Assembly (NCBI RefSeq): GCF_900182565.1
Contig: NZ_FXTI01000005.1
Span: forward strand, 1 to 64,000
Direction: 5' to 3'
From: Melghirimyces algeriensis
GTDB lineage: Bacteria; Bacillota; Bacilli; Thermoactinomycetales; DSM-45169
DNA length: 64,000 bases
The translations under genes and the position numbers were made by a program. The notes beneath the pieces were generated by a model, which saw only the letters and a list, made by a program, of their open reading frames with translations, had not been told where the DNA came from and made no database searches. Shown here piece by piece: positions 43,525 through 52,747 of the stretch (positions are counted from its first letter, which is position 1; the number at the start of each line of letters is the position of its first letter).

Positions 43525-44457
43525 TTATAGCTCTTCATGATCCTCCAGGCTTTGATTCAGATTTTGCGCAAATGTCTTGGCAGCGTGATACCCCATCCGC
43601 TTCAGACGGAAATTCATTGCTGCCACTTCAACAATAACCGCCAAATTGCGTCCAGGACGAACGGGAACGGTGAGAAGGGGAATATTGGTATCAATAATCT
43701 GAATCCGGTCTTCATCCAATCCCAGGCGATCATATTGCCGGTCTTCTTCCCAGGCTTCCAGGCGGATCACCATGGAAATGCGTTTGTATTCCCGGACGGC
43801 TCCCGCTCCAAAAAGCGTCATGACATTAATAATCCCAAGTCCGCGAATTTCCAGCAAATAGCGGATCAATTTGGGAGCGTGCCCCACTAAACGCTTATCC
43901 TCTTCCTGGCGAATTTCCACAGCATCATCCGCCACCAATCGGTGCCCACGCTTTACCAGTTCCAGGGCCGTTTCACTTTTTCCAATTCCACTGGAGCCGG
44001 TAATCAACACTCCCACACCATATATATCCACTAAAACTCCATGCAACGTGGTAGCGGGGGCCAAACGCCTCTCCAGATAATTGGTCACTTTGCTGCTGAA
44101 TCGCGTGGTGGAATCAGGCGTGCGCAAAACGGGGATTCCCCTGCGTTCCGCTGATTGCAGCAACTCCTCAGGAATGTCCTGTCCCCGTGTGATACAGAAA
44201 CAGGGAGTTTGTTCATCACACAGAAACTTCAGGCGCTCTCTGCGGATGGATTCCGTTAATCCGGATATAAAGGTCAGTTCCGTCCTGCCCAACATTTGAA
44301 TACGCTCCGCAGGATAATAGGTAAAGAAACCGGCCAGTTCCAGACCAGGGCGATACAGATCGCTGGTAACCAATTCCTTAGTTAGACCTTTTTTCCCACC
44401 GATCGTCTCCAGATCGAACTGTTGAACGATCTCTTTCACCGTCACTTTCTCTTCCAT
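43525..44457 (-). CDS. hprK: HPr kinase/phosphorylase
   Basis: The enzyme phosphorylates Ser46 of HPr and Crh and can reverse this with phosphate; it is the sensor of catabolite repression in Firmicutes. The 310-residue protein has His139, the P-loop GSSGIGKS (154-161), LVADDAVEIR, and the C-terminal signature around EIRGLGIINVMTLFGAGAVR. The ATG at 44457 follows AAAGGGGG; a TTG at 44463 is a weaker alternative. It has its own promoter and a leader with a terminator-like hairpin. Confidence 0.96.
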   Translation of the reverse strand: MEEKVTVKEIVQQFDLETIGGKKGLTKELVTSDLYRPGLELAGFFTYYPAERIQMLGRTELTFISGLTESIRRERLKFLCDEQTPCFCITRGQDIPEELLQSAERRGIPVLRTPDSTTRFSSKVTNYLERRLAPATTLHGVLVDIYGVGVLITGSSGIGKSETALELVKRGHRLVADDAVEIRQEEDKRLVGHAPKLIRYLLEIRGLGIINVMTLFGAGAVREYKRISMVIRLEAWEEDRQYDRLGLDEDRIQIIDTNIPLLTVPVRPGRNLAVIVEVAAMNFRLKRMGYHAAKTFAQNLNQSLEDHEEL

Positions 44458-44477
44458 CCCCAAGAACCCCCTTTCAT

Positions 44478-44507
44478 AAGAAAACAGCGGTCGGAACCGC
44501 CGACCGC
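44478..44507 (-). promoter_or_regulatory. Terminator-like hairpin in the hprK leader
   Basis: On the minus strand GCGGTCGG/CCGACCGC forms an 8-bp stem with a CGGTT loop followed by TGTTTTCTT. It lies between the hprK promoter and ribosome binding site, about 9-29 nt after the predicted start of transcription. It may attenuate hprK, or end upstream transcription from yvlD. Confidence 0.65.
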
Positions 44508-44522
44508 CCGGTTGTTGAGATC

Positions 44523-44551
44523 AGAATACCGTTCTTCAGTCCCTTTGTCAA
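44523..44551 (-). promoter_or_regulatory. SigmaA promoter of the hprK operon
   Basis: On the minus strand a consensus TTGACA (44546-44551) and TATTCT (44523-44528) are 17 bp apart. It lies between yvlD and hprK. Confidence 0.8.
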
Positions 44552-44581
44552 AAGCATACAATGCAAAAATTCCATTTTCTG

Positions 44582-44929
44582 TCAATCACGGAGATTCTCC
44601 CAAATCCCATTTAACAGCCAGGAAATGATACTGACTAAAATCGATCCCAACAGGGAACCAAGGAAGCCGTCTACCTCAAAGCCCTCAACCAATGCTCCCG
44701 TCAACCAGAACAGGAATGCATTCAGGACAAAGATAAAAAGTCCCAGTGTTAGAAACGACAGGGGTAACGTGAAAAAAACCAATATGGGTCTGATAAATGT
44801 ATTGATCAGACCCAAAACAAGGGCCACCAATAATGCAACCCCGTATCCGTCCACTTCAATTTGCGGCATAAATTGAGAGACAATCAGGACAGCCAGGGCA
44901 TTGAGCAACAAACGGATGAACAGTCTCAT
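44582..44929 (-). CDS. yvlD: Small membrane protein, phage-holin-superfamily-IV / YvlD family
   Basis: The 115-residue protein has four membrane segments with little sequence between them and the family pattern LVLGLINTFIRPILVFFTLPLSFLTLGLF. YvlD of B. subtilis lies near hprK in a stress-related yvl group, and its function is unclear; the holin label is only a fold-family name. The ATG at 44929 follows AAGGAGGAAGG; the frame is open 17 codons further upstream. There are no other yvl genes beside it here. Confidence 0.88.
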   Translation of the reverse strand: MRLFIRLLLNALAVLIVSQFMPQIEVDGYGVALLVALVLGLINTFIRPILVFFTLPLSFLTLGLFIFVLNAFLFWLTGALVEGFEVDGFLGSLLGSILVSIISWLLNGIWENLRD

Positions 44930-45126
44930 TTTCTCCTTCCTCCTTGTTTGATCCATTCTTTTTCTCATTCTATATGACAAACCAGCTCAACAGGCAACCG
45001 ATTTTACGGATAAAATCCTTCAATTGTGAACCTCTCTTTTCGGGATCATCCATGCAGTCGCCCTTACGCTGTTCTGAACACTGAATACATTAAAAAAGAA
45101 AATCTGAATAAGAGGAGAGAAATAGA

Positions 45127-45309
45127 ATGTGGATTCCTTCGTTTTTACGTCAAAGATTTTCCGGTTTCATATCAGGGGCGGGAAGATGGATCAAGCTTTT
45201 CCAACGAGGGCGTCGTTATATGCAGAGATTGATGCGCTTTTTTGGAAAGCTCCGGTCTCTTCAATCCAAATTAAAGCCTCTGCATTCCATGATGAAAGCG
45301 TTCATCTGA
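45127..45309 (+). CDS. Small polycationic peptide, unknown function
   Basis: The 60-residue peptide begins at an ATG preceded by GAGGAGAG nine bases upstream and is followed two bases after its stop by a strong terminator, so it looks like a real short transcription unit. It has nine Arg, five Lys and no Asp or Glu, with hydrophobic residues between the charges (IPSFLRQRFSGFISGAG, RYMQRLMRFFGKLRS). No signal peptide or double-glycine leader is seen. Such composition occurs in leaderless bacteriocins, DNA- or membrane-binding peptides and spore proteins. I do not recognise it. Confidence 0.5.
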   Translation: MWIPSFLRQRFSGFISGAGRWIKLFQRGRRYMQRLMRFFGKLRSLQSKLKPLHSMMKAFI

Positions 45310-45311
45310 CC

Positions 45312-45353
45312 ATGAAAACCGGCCCCTTCCAAAAGAAAGAGGCCGGTTTTCAT
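45312..45353. terminator. Bidirectional terminator
   Basis: A 13-bp stem ATGAAAACCGGCC/GGCCGGTTTTCAT separates the small peptide gene from the convergent DUF302 gene. Confidence 0.75.
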
Positions 45354-45377
45354 GGTGGAGAAAGAGACTTCTCTCAC

Positions 45378-45767
45378 CTATTTCGCTTCATCAATCGCCT
45401 GAATCATGCTTTGTTCCGCATCTTCTGCGAGGGTCTTCAATTGTTCATCCTCAGTCATTTCCATCAGTGTGGTCGGGCGCAGCAAACCAATATGTGTCTT
45501 CAAGGTTTCTTCACTCTGATAGACTACGATTTTACAGGGAAGGAAGTATCCTCCTTTTTGATTTCGGGTCAATACTTTTTTCGCCACATCGGGATTACAA
45601 ACTTCCAACACCCGAAAGTCCTGTTCCAAGGCAATTCCTTTTTCCATCAGTTTTGTCGGGATATCCAATTTCCACAAAACACCAAATTTGTGATTGGATA
45701 GTGTTTGTTCCAATGCTTGAATAGCTTCATCCACGGTTTTTGTTGTTTCTACGGTATAATCAAACAT
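45378..45767 (-). CDS. DUF302-domain protein
   Basis: The 129-residue protein matches the DUF302 pattern: YTVETTKTVDEAIQALEQTLSNHKFGVLW in the first part, LEVCNPDVAKKVL in the centre, and LPCKIVVYQSEETLKTHIGLLRPTTLM later. The fold resembles a small ligand-binding barrel, but the function is unknown. The conserved cysteines in CNP and LPC may bind a metal or be redox-active, which is inference. The ATG at 45767 follows GGGAGG by nine bases. It stands alone. Confidence 0.85.
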   Translation of the reverse strand: MFDYTVETTKTVDEAIQALEQTLSNHKFGVLWKLDIPTKLMEKGIALEQDFRVLEVCNPDVAKKVLTRNQKGGYFLPCKIVVYQSEETLKTHIGLLRPTTLMEMTEDEQLKTLAEDAEQSMIQAIDEAK

Positions 45768-46061
45768 ATGAGGAATCCTCCCTTTCTGATTATTCCCGGT
45801 CATGACTGATAGACAGCTAACACGTCCATCAGGGAGCCCGTGGGCTTATCGATCCCATCGAAGGCGGCCATCGTTTCACTGAGTCCCTCGTCTTTTATTT
45901 TCTGACAGGGTTATTTCAAGTATTTCCGCACTTCAAAGATTATTGTACCAAAAACTTGTCGGAATTGTCGTATCGGTTCACATTCGTACAAAAATCAATC
46001 CCCGGTTACATCGGATGCTGCGGGACACACCCTGAACCGGAGAATCAAAAAGAATCGATGA

Positions 46062-46263
46062 GGGAATGAGGGAATCATTATGGTCTTTGCATCTCATTCC
46101 TTCAGCAAAGAGGCTAACCCGACCTCTTCGTCCCAATCAGCAAACAAAAGGAAAACAGATTGTATGCTGAACGTCTGGGACCTGATGCAACAGATCTGCT
46201 GGAGGGTTAGTAGGAAGGGATGCTTCCCTAAAAAGCACCCTTTCTTCCAGAAAGAACTTTGTC
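46062..46263 (-). repeat. GACAAAG element, copy D, in the uvrA 3' region
   Basis: In the uvrA sense direction it starts with GACAAAG (46257-46263), 46 nt after the uvrA stop. It shares with copies A and B the block CTTTGCTG-AGGAA-GAGATG. Its core keeps two stems: GTCCCA with TGGGAC (46130-46135 and 46176-46181), enclosing CAGC with GCTG and ACAA with TTGT. The 3' end is diverged: the CTTTGTC arm is not seen, and a GGAATGAG/CTCATTCC stem takes its place. The remaining 260 nt of the gap to the DUF302 gene show no gene. Confidence 0.65.
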
Positions 46264-46309
46264 AATATCCTCATACATCTTATGCTCTTCAGTCGTTTTT
46301 CATTACCAT

Positions 46310-49183
46310 TTAATCGGAAATCTGAGCCGACAACGTTTGAAAGTAGTTTTCCATTCGTTGGCGATCCCTTTCCAGAATGGGTTTCAAAAACTGTCCGGTG
46401 TAGGAACGATCGATGTTTGCCACCTCTTCCGGCGTGCCGGTGGCAACAATCGTACCACCGCCCGTTCCTCCTTCGGGTCCGAGGTCAATGATATAATCCG
46501 CTGTTTTAATCACGTCCAGATGATGTTCAATCACGAGGACCGAATCCCCATTTTCCACCAACCGGTTCAATACCTTTAACAGACGGGATATATCATCAAT
46601 GTGAAGGCCTGTCGTTGGCTCATCCAGAATATAGAGGGTACGCCCCTTGCTCCGCTTGTACAGTTCAGAAGCCAGTTTCACCCGCTGGGCCTCTCCTCCT
46701 GACAGCGTGGTAGCGGGTTGACCCAGTTTGAGGTAGCCGAGCCCCACATCCACCAATGTTTGCAGCTTCCTCTGAATCCGTGGAATGTTTTTAAAAAATT
46801 CCAGCGCTTTTTCTACACGCATATCCAAAACATCGGAAATGGTTTGACCTTTGTATGTCACTTCCAGGGTTTCCCGATTGTAACGTTTCCCCTTGCATTC
46901 CTCACAGGGTACATAAACATCGGGAAGAAAATGCATTTCAATTTTGATAATCCCATCTCCACGACAGGCTTCGCAACGTCCACCTTTCACATTAAAACTG
47001 AAGCGTCCTTTTTTATAACCTCTTACTTTGGCTTCCTGAGTCGAGGCAAACACGTCCCGAACATCATCAAACAGACTGGTATAGGTGGCCGGGTTGGACC
47101 TGGGGGTCCGTCCGATGGGAGATTGATCGATATTGATCACCTTGTCCAAATGCTCTATGCCCTTGATTTCCCGGTGTTCTCCGGGAATCCATTTGGATTT
47201 GTTCAGCTTTCTGGATAAGGCTTTCAACAATATTTCATTGATCAATGTACTTTTGCCAGATCCGGATACTCCGGTCACACAGGTAAATACACCCAATGGA
47301 ATGCTAACATCAATGTTTTTGAGATTGTTTTCAACGGCTCCTTGGATATCCAGCCATTTTCCGTTGGATTTTCTTCGCTCCTCAGGAAGTGGAATAAATG
47401 TTCGACCTGATAAGTAACGTCCGGTAATGGAGTGCTCCATCTCCATCACTTCTTCCGGTGTTCCCTGAGCCACGATTTGACCCCCGTGAGACCCTGCACC
47501 GGGTCCAACATCAATAATGCAGTCAGAGGCGAGCATGGTATCCTCATCATGCTCCACAACAATCAGGGTGTTTCCCAGCTCTCTCATCTGCTTCAATGTT
47601 TGAATCAGGCGTGCATTATCTCGCTGGTGCAATCCAATACTGGGCTCATCCAGGATATAAAGAACCCCCATCAACTTGGAACCGATTTGAGTCGCCAATC
47701 GAATCCGTTGGGCCTCCCCTCCGGAAAGCGTCCCGGCGGACCGGTTCAATGTTAAGTAATCCAAGCCCACATTGACCAAAAAGCCCAACCGACTGTCAAT
47801 TTCCTTGATAATCTGACGGCCGATTTGCATCTCCTTCTCCGACAGTTGCAAATCCCTTAAAAATTCCTTGGCTTCCTGGATCGAAAGGGACGTAACATAG
47901 GCAATTGTCTTTCCACCCACCAGTACACTGAGGCTTTCTTTCTTTAAGCGAGCCCCATCACACGCTGGGCAGGCCTTGTTACTCATATAGTTTTCAATCT
48001 GTTCCCGGATCATATCTGAACCGGTTTCCCGATACCGTCGTTCCAAGTTTTTTAATACTCCCTCAAAGCGGATGGTCAGTTCTTTTACCTGGCCATAGTC
48101 TGTTTCATACCGAAAGGGAATGCGTTCTCCAGTTCCTTCGAGAATGGTTTTTAAATCTTTAGCCGGGATGTCTTTGACCGGAACATCCATATCGATCCCA
48201 TAATGCTTACATGCTGACTCCAAGAGTGAAGGATAATAATTGCTGGATTTCCCGATCCATGGCTCAATGGCCCCTTCCCGCAAACTTTTGCTTTTATCCG
48301 GTATGACCAACTCAGGGTCCACTTCCATCCGGCTTCCAAGACCGTCACAGGTGGGACAAGCCCCATAAGGACTATTAAAGGAGAACATCCGTGGAGAGAG
48401 TTCATCCATACTAAACCCGCATTCCGGACAGGCCAGGTTCTGACTGAACAACATTTCTTCCCCATCGATCACATCGATCAGAACCTTTCCTCCGGCAAGA
48501 TGGAGAGCTGTTTCCAACGAGTCAGTCAATCGGGTTTCAATCCCGGATTTGACAACAATCCGATCCACGACCACTTCAATAGTATGTTTTTTATTTTTCT
48601 CCAAGGTCACCTCTTCGGATAGATCCTTAATTTCCCCATCCACCCGAACGCGGACATACCCTTGTTTCCGAATATCGTCCAATAACTTGATATGTTCTCC
48701 TTTTCTCCCCTTTACCAACGGCGCCAATATCTGAATCCTCGTTCGCTCAGGGAGCTCCAAAATCCGGTCCGTAATCTGCTGAACGGTCTGGGAGGAAATC
48801 TCAATGTGATGTTCCGGACAGAAGGGACGTCCCACACGAGCAAAGAGAAGGCGAAGATAATCATAAATCTCAGTTACCGTCCCCACTGTGGATCGAGGGT
48901 TTCGACTCGTGGTTTTCTGATCGATGGAAATAGCCGGAGACAAGCCATCAATGGAATCGACATCCGGCTTGTCCATCTGTCCCAGAAACTGTCGGGCATA
49001 TGCAGAAAGAGACTCCACATAGCGTCGTTGACCCTCGGCATAAATGGTGTCAAAGGCTAGGGAAGATTTCCCAGAACCGGAAAGGCCCGTCAATACAACA
49101 AATTGGTCACGGGGGATGGTAATATCAATGTTTTTCAGATTATGAACCCGAGCACCTCGTATAACAATATTTTCCTGCGACAC
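46310..49183 (-). CDS. uvrA: Excinuclease ABC subunit A
   Basis: UvrA finds DNA damage and loads UvrB. The 957 residues hold two ABC ATPase modules: Walker A GLSGSGKSS near residue 35 and GVSGSGKST near 640, signatures LSGGEAQRIRLA and LSGGEAQRVKLA. Zinc motifs are CPEC...CPTC, CPAC and CEAC...CEEC. The start is GTG with GGAG seven bases before it, located at the uvrB stop, so the two genes are co-transcribed from the LexA-controlled promoter before uvrB. Confidence 0.97.
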   Translation of the reverse strand: MSQENIVIRGARVHNLKNIDITIPRDQFVVLTGLSGSGKSSLAFDTIYAEGQRRYVESLSAYARQFLGQMDKPDVDSIDGLSPAISIDQKTTSRNPRSTVGTVTEIYDYLRLLFARVGRPFCPEHHIEISSQTVQQITDRILELPERTRIQILAPLVKGRKGEHIKLLDDIRKQGYVRVRVDGEIKDLSEEVTLEKNKKHTIEVVVDRIVVKSGIETRLTDSLETALHLAGGKVLIDVIDGEEMLFSQNLACPECGFSMDELSPRMFSFNSPYGACPTCDGLGSRMEVDPELVIPDKSKSLREGAIEPWIGKSSNYYPSLLESACKHYGIDMDVPVKDIPAKDLKTILEGTGERIPFRYETDYGQVKELTIRFEGVLKNLERRYRETGSDMIREQIENYMSNKACPACDGARLKKESLSVLVGGKTIAYVTSLSIQEAKEFLRDLQLSEKEMQIGRQIIKEIDSRLGFLVNVGLDYLTLNRSAGTLSGGEAQRIRLATQIGSKLMGVLYILDEPSIGLHQRDNARLIQTLKQMRELGNTLIVVEHDEDTMLASDCIIDVGPGAGSHGGQIVAQGTPEEVMEMEHSITGRYLSGRTFIPLPEERRKSNGKWLDIQGAVENNLKNIDVSIPLGVFTCVTGVSGSGKSTLINEILLKALSRKLNKSKWIPGEHREIKGIEHLDKVINIDQSPIGRTPRSNPATYTSLFDDVRDVFASTQEAKVRGYKKGRFSFNVKGGRCEACRGDGIIKIEMHFLPDVYVPCEECKGKRYNRETLEVTYKGQTISDVLDMRVEKALEFFKNIPRIQRKLQTLVDVGLGYLKLGQPATTLSGGEAQRVKLASELYKRSKGRTLYILDEPTTGLHIDDISRLLKVLNRLVENGDSVLVIEHHLDVIKTADYIIDLGPEGGTGGGTIVATGTPEEVANIDRSYTGQFLKPILERDRQRMENYFQTLSAQISD

Positions 49184-49185
49184 AG

Positions 49186-51171
49186 TTAAGCTCCTTCCGC
49201 TTTCAGTTCGATAATCATATCCCTCAATTCCGCTGCACGTTCAAACTGAAGGTCTTTGGCCGCTTGTTTCATCTCCTTCTCCAAGCGTTGAATCAATTTC
49301 CGACGTTCTCTCACTCCCATTTTTTCCATATCGGGAGCGGCTTGATACGTCTCATTCTCCTCAGCCACCTTCGTGGCTTCAATTACACCGCGAATCTCTT
49401 TTCGTATGGTCTGTGGGGTAATACCATGCTTCTCATTGTGTGCCATTTGAATGGACCGGCGGCGTTCTGTCTCTTCAATCGCCTTCTGCATCGATTGTGT
49501 GATGGTGTCAGCGTACATAATGACTTCTCCGTTCGCGTTCCTCGCCGCACGACCAATCGTCTGGATCAAAGAGCGTTCTGCCCGAAGAAACCCTTCCTTA
49601 TCCGCATCCAAGATGGCGACCATGGAAACCTCCGGGAGGTCTAGACCTTCCCGCAACAGGTTGATCCCCACCAGAACATGATATTCTCCCAGTCGAAGCT
49701 TTCTTAAAATCTCCATCCGTTCAATGGTTTTAATATCAGAGTGAAGATATTGAACCTTAATCCCCGCTTCTTTTAGATAGTCCGTCAAATCTTCGGCCAT
49801 CTTCTTAGTCAATGTCGTTACCAACACCCGTTCATTCCGTTCCACCCGTGTGTTCACTTCACCGATTAAATCATCAATTTGCCCTTTGATTGGACGGACA
49901 TGTATTTTGGGGTCCACCAGCCCTGTGGGACGAATGATTTGCTCGACCACATTCGGTTGTTTTTCCAATTCATAGGGTCCCGGTGTAGCAGAAACATGAA
50001 TCACTTGATGAACATGGCGTTCAAACTCCTCAAATCTAAGCGGACGGTTATCCAAAGCGGAGGGCAAGCGAAAACCGTGATTTACCAGCATTTCCTTCCG
50101 GGAACGGTCCCCCTTGTACATTCCCCCAATCTGAGGAATGGTCACATGGGATTCATCAATGACCATCAAATAATCCTCCGGAAAGTAATCCAACAGGGTA
50201 TAAGGAGGATCGCCCGGTTTTTTTCCCACCAAATGGCGGGAATAGTTCTCGATTCCAGAACAGAATCCAACCTCTCTCATCATCTCCATATCATAACGGG
50301 TTCGTTGCTCCAAACGCTGAGCCTCCAACAGCTTGTTTTGAGCATTCAACTCTTCCAAACGTTCTTCCAACTCTTTTTCAATCTCTTTTATCGCCCGTTG
50401 CAGAACATCCTCCTGTGCCACATAGTGAGAAGCAGGGAAAATAGCGATATGTTCCCTGTCTCCCAAAATTTCTCCAGTTACCACATCAATTTCACGAATC
50501 CGGTCAATCTCATCCCCGAAAAACTCCACCCGAACCGCTTGTTCACTTCGGGAAGCCGGGAAAATTTCCACTACATCTCCCCGGACCCGGAATGTTCCCC
50601 GTACAAAGTTCATATCATTCCGCTCATACTGAATATCCACCAGATCCCGCAGAACCTGATTTCTCTCCTTCTCCATTCCCACCCGCAACGAGGTTACCTG
50701 TTTCCTGTATGCCTCAGGAGAACCGAGTCCATAAATACAGGAAACACTTGCCACAACGATCACATCTCTGCGCTCAAACAAGGCACTGGTGGCAGAGTGT
50801 CGAAGTTTGTCAATCTCATCATTAATAGATGCATCTTTTTCGATATATGTGTCTGTTTGTGGAACATACGCTTCCGGTTGATAGTAATCATAATAACTCA
50901 CAAAGTATTCCACTGCATTGTGAGGAAAAAACTCTTTCAGCTCCCCGCACAACTGAGCCGCTAATGTTTTATTTGGGGCAATCACCAAAGTCGGTTTTCC
51001 CACCTTGGCAATCGTATGGGCCATGGTAAAGGTTTTTCCTGTTCCCGTTGCCCCAAGCAACGTCTGATACTTTTCTCCTCCCAGGACTCCCTCCGTCAAT
51101 TGTTCAATTGCTTTAGGCTGGTCACCCTGGGGAGTGTAATCGGAGACCAGGCGAAAAGGCGTTTCAGTCAT
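49186..51171 (-). CDS. uvrB: Excinuclease ABC subunit B
   Basis: UvrB is the damage-verifying helicase-like subunit that recruits UvrC. The 661-residue protein has Walker A GATGTGKTF, the beta-hairpin YYDYYQPEAYVPQTDTYIEKD, the Walker B segment VIDESHVTIPQI, helicase motif VI QTIGRAARN, and the C-terminal UVR domain (IQRLEKEMKQAAKDLQFERAAELRD). The first gene of uvrBA. Confidence 0.97.
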   Translation of the reverse strand: MTETPFRLVSDYTPQGDQPKAIEQLTEGVLGGEKYQTLLGATGTGKTFTMAHTIAKVGKPTLVIAPNKTLAAQLCGELKEFFPHNAVEYFVSYYDYYQPEAYVPQTDTYIEKDASINDEIDKLRHSATSALFERRDVIVVASVSCIYGLGSPEAYRKQVTSLRVGMEKERNQVLRDLVDIQYERNDMNFVRGTFRVRGDVVEIFPASRSEQAVRVEFFGDEIDRIREIDVVTGEILGDREHIAIFPASHYVAQEDVLQRAIKEIEKELEERLEELNAQNKLLEAQRLEQRTRYDMEMMREVGFCSGIENYSRHLVGKKPGDPPYTLLDYFPEDYLMVIDESHVTIPQIGGMYKGDRSRKEMLVNHGFRLPSALDNRPLRFEEFERHVHQVIHVSATPGPYELEKQPNVVEQIIRPTGLVDPKIHVRPIKGQIDDLIGEVNTRVERNERVLVTTLTKKMAEDLTDYLKEAGIKVQYLHSDIKTIERMEILRKLRLGEYHVLVGINLLREGLDLPEVSMVAILDADKEGFLRAERSLIQTIGRAARNANGEVIMYADTITQSMQKAIEETERRRSIQMAHNEKHGITPQTIRKEIRGVIEATKVAEENETYQAAPDMEKMGVRERRKLIQRLEKEMKQAAKDLQFERAAELRDMIIELKAEGA

Positions 51172-51202
51172 GGTTGATCACCTCGACTTTTTCACTTTTT
51201 TC

Positions 51203-51241
51203 ATTATACCATAAATAGGGCAGACTCAAGAACGCTTGTTC
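51203..51241 (-). promoter_or_regulatory. LexA-controlled promoter of uvrBA
   Basis: TATAAT (51203-51208, minus strand) and TCTTGA (51226-51231) are 17 bp apart. GAACGCTTGTTC (51230-51241) fits the Gram-positive LexA/DinR box GAAC-N4-GTTC, with arms extended to AAGAAC/GTTCTT, and overlaps the -35 region. Induction after DNA damage is expected. Confidence 0.8.
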
Positions 51242-51264
51242 TTCTCCTGGTTGTAAGGTTCATC

Positions 51265-51304
51265 CAAAAACAAACAAACCCCCCCTTTTTTTGAAAAAGG
51301 GAGG
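51265..51304 (-). terminator. Terminator of ctpB
   Basis: On the minus strand CCCTTTTTC pairs with AAAAAAAGGG and is followed by a long T/G-rich run. It lies just after the ctpB stop. Confidence 0.7.
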
Positions 51305-51316
51305 ACTTTATATGCC

Positions 51317-52747
51317 TTATTTCATCTCTTTTTTCAATGTTTTCAAGGCAACCTGCAATTGCAGATCACTTTCCGGCTCCCGCAACAGGGATACAAATTC
51401 ATCTTGAAGTTTCAACGCTGTTTTTTTATCCACTGTTCCAGTAACGGAAAGGTCATTCGTCTTTTGAAAAGCCTTGACTGCTGTTTCCGTCTTTTTGTCA
51501 AAGTAACCATCAGTCCGCCCAGGGCGGTACCCCAATCCTTCAAGAATCAGCTGAAGACTCTTTACCTGTTGGGAATTTGTATCCCGTTTCAGTTGATCTT
51601 CCGGTTGCGGAGGGGTGGCTGTATAGTATTTCGGAAGCTTCACTTTCACATCGGGCTTGATCCCTTTTTCGTGAATCCAATTCCCCTTGGGTGTTAACCA
51701 TTTGGCCATGGTCAGTTTCAAATTGCTTCCGTCATCAAAATCTTTTGCTGTTTGAACCGTTCCCTTTCCGAAAGAGGTTTGACCCACAATTTTGTAACCG
51801 CCGGATTCTTTCAGTGCCGCCGCCAGAATTTCTGAAGCACTTGCCGATCCTTTATCTGTCAGAACAACAATCGGATAGTCTTTCTTTTCTTCCAGCTTGG
51901 ACTTGTATTCCATTCGGTTTCCCTGTTTATCTTCCGTCATCATGATCTTTTTCTCATGAGGAACCAGTTGTTCACTGATCTCCAGAACAGCCGGCAACAG
52001 TCCGCCGGGATTCCCGCGAACATCGATGACAAGCCCTTCCATTCCCTTTTTCTCCAGTTTCTCCAATTCCTCAATAAAGTCAGAAGAGGTATCTTCGGAG
52101 AACTGGGAGATCTCGATTTTACCGATTTTATCTTCCATCATTTTCGTATGGACCGTCTCAATCGGTATCTCATCGCGGACCACCGTAATCTTTAAGATAT
52201 CATCCTGGCCGGGACGCATCACTTCCAAACGCGCTTTCGTCCCTTTTTTTCCTTTGATTTCGGATACCGCCTCATTTAAGTCCATTCCTTCCAGACTTTT
52301 TCCATTCACTTTAAGAATCTGGTCTTCAGGGCGCAAACCCGCTTTTTCGGCAGGCGACTCCTTAAATGGGGAAACAATGGTTACTCTTCCCTTTTTCATC
52401 GTTACCTCTGCACCGATTCCCTGAAAGGATGACTCCAGTGAAGAATGAAATTGTTTCGCCGTCTCCTGATCCATATAAGCGGAATACGGATCTTCCAGAG
52501 ATTCCACCATTCCACGAATCGCCCCGTCGATCAGTTTTTGATCCTTTACCTCACCGATATAACGGGACTTAATCATGGCATAGGCTTCTTTCAGTTTATC
52601 CAAATCATCTTCAAACCCTTGAGAATTTCCATTTCCCGTTACCTGCGATAACAGTCCATTTTCGCCTACCACCGCCGCAGTTGTCAGACTGCTGAAAAGA
52701 ACGGTGAAGACGACAATCAAAGCAACGGTACGTCCGCGCATATACAT
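51317..52747 (-). CDS. ctpB: S41-family carboxy-terminal processing protease (CtpB-like)
   Basis: The 476-residue protein has an N-terminal membrane anchor or signal (about 5-27), a PDZ domain (about 105-190), the S41 core with the catalytic pair Ser303 (KGSASASE) and Lys328 (TSFGKGTVQ), and a C-terminal peptidoglycan-binding domain (about 395-455, ILEGLGYRPGRTDGYFDKKTETAVKAFQ). CtpB of B. subtilis cleaves signalling proteins such as SpoIVFA during sporulation. The ATG follows AAGGTGG. It lies near ftsEX, as in Bacillus, but its own terminator and a 530-nt gap separate it from the M23 genes. Confidence 0.94.
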   Translation of the reverse strand: MYMRGRTVALIVVFTVLFSSLTTAAVVGENGLLSQVTGNGNSQGFEDDLDKLKEAYAMIKSRYIGEVKDQKLIDGAIRGMVESLEDPYSAYMDQETAKQFHSSLESSFQGIGAEVTMKKGRVTIVSPFKESPAEKAGLRPEDQILKVNGKSLEGMDLNEAVSEIKGKKGTKARLEVMRPGQDDILKITVVRDEIPIETVHTKMMEDKIGKIEISQFSEDTSSDFIEELEKLEKKGMEGLVIDVRGNPGGLLPAVLEISEQLVPHEKKIMMTEDKQGNRMEYKSKLEEKKDYPIVVLTDKGSASASEILAAALKESGGYKIVGQTSFGKGTVQTAKDFDDGSNLKLTMAKWLTPKGNWIHEKGIKPDVKVKLPKYYTATPPQPEDQLKRDTNSQQVKSLQLILEGLGYRPGRTDGYFDKKTETAVKAFQKTNDLSVTGTVDKKTALKLQDEFVSLLREPESDLQLQVALKTLKKEMK

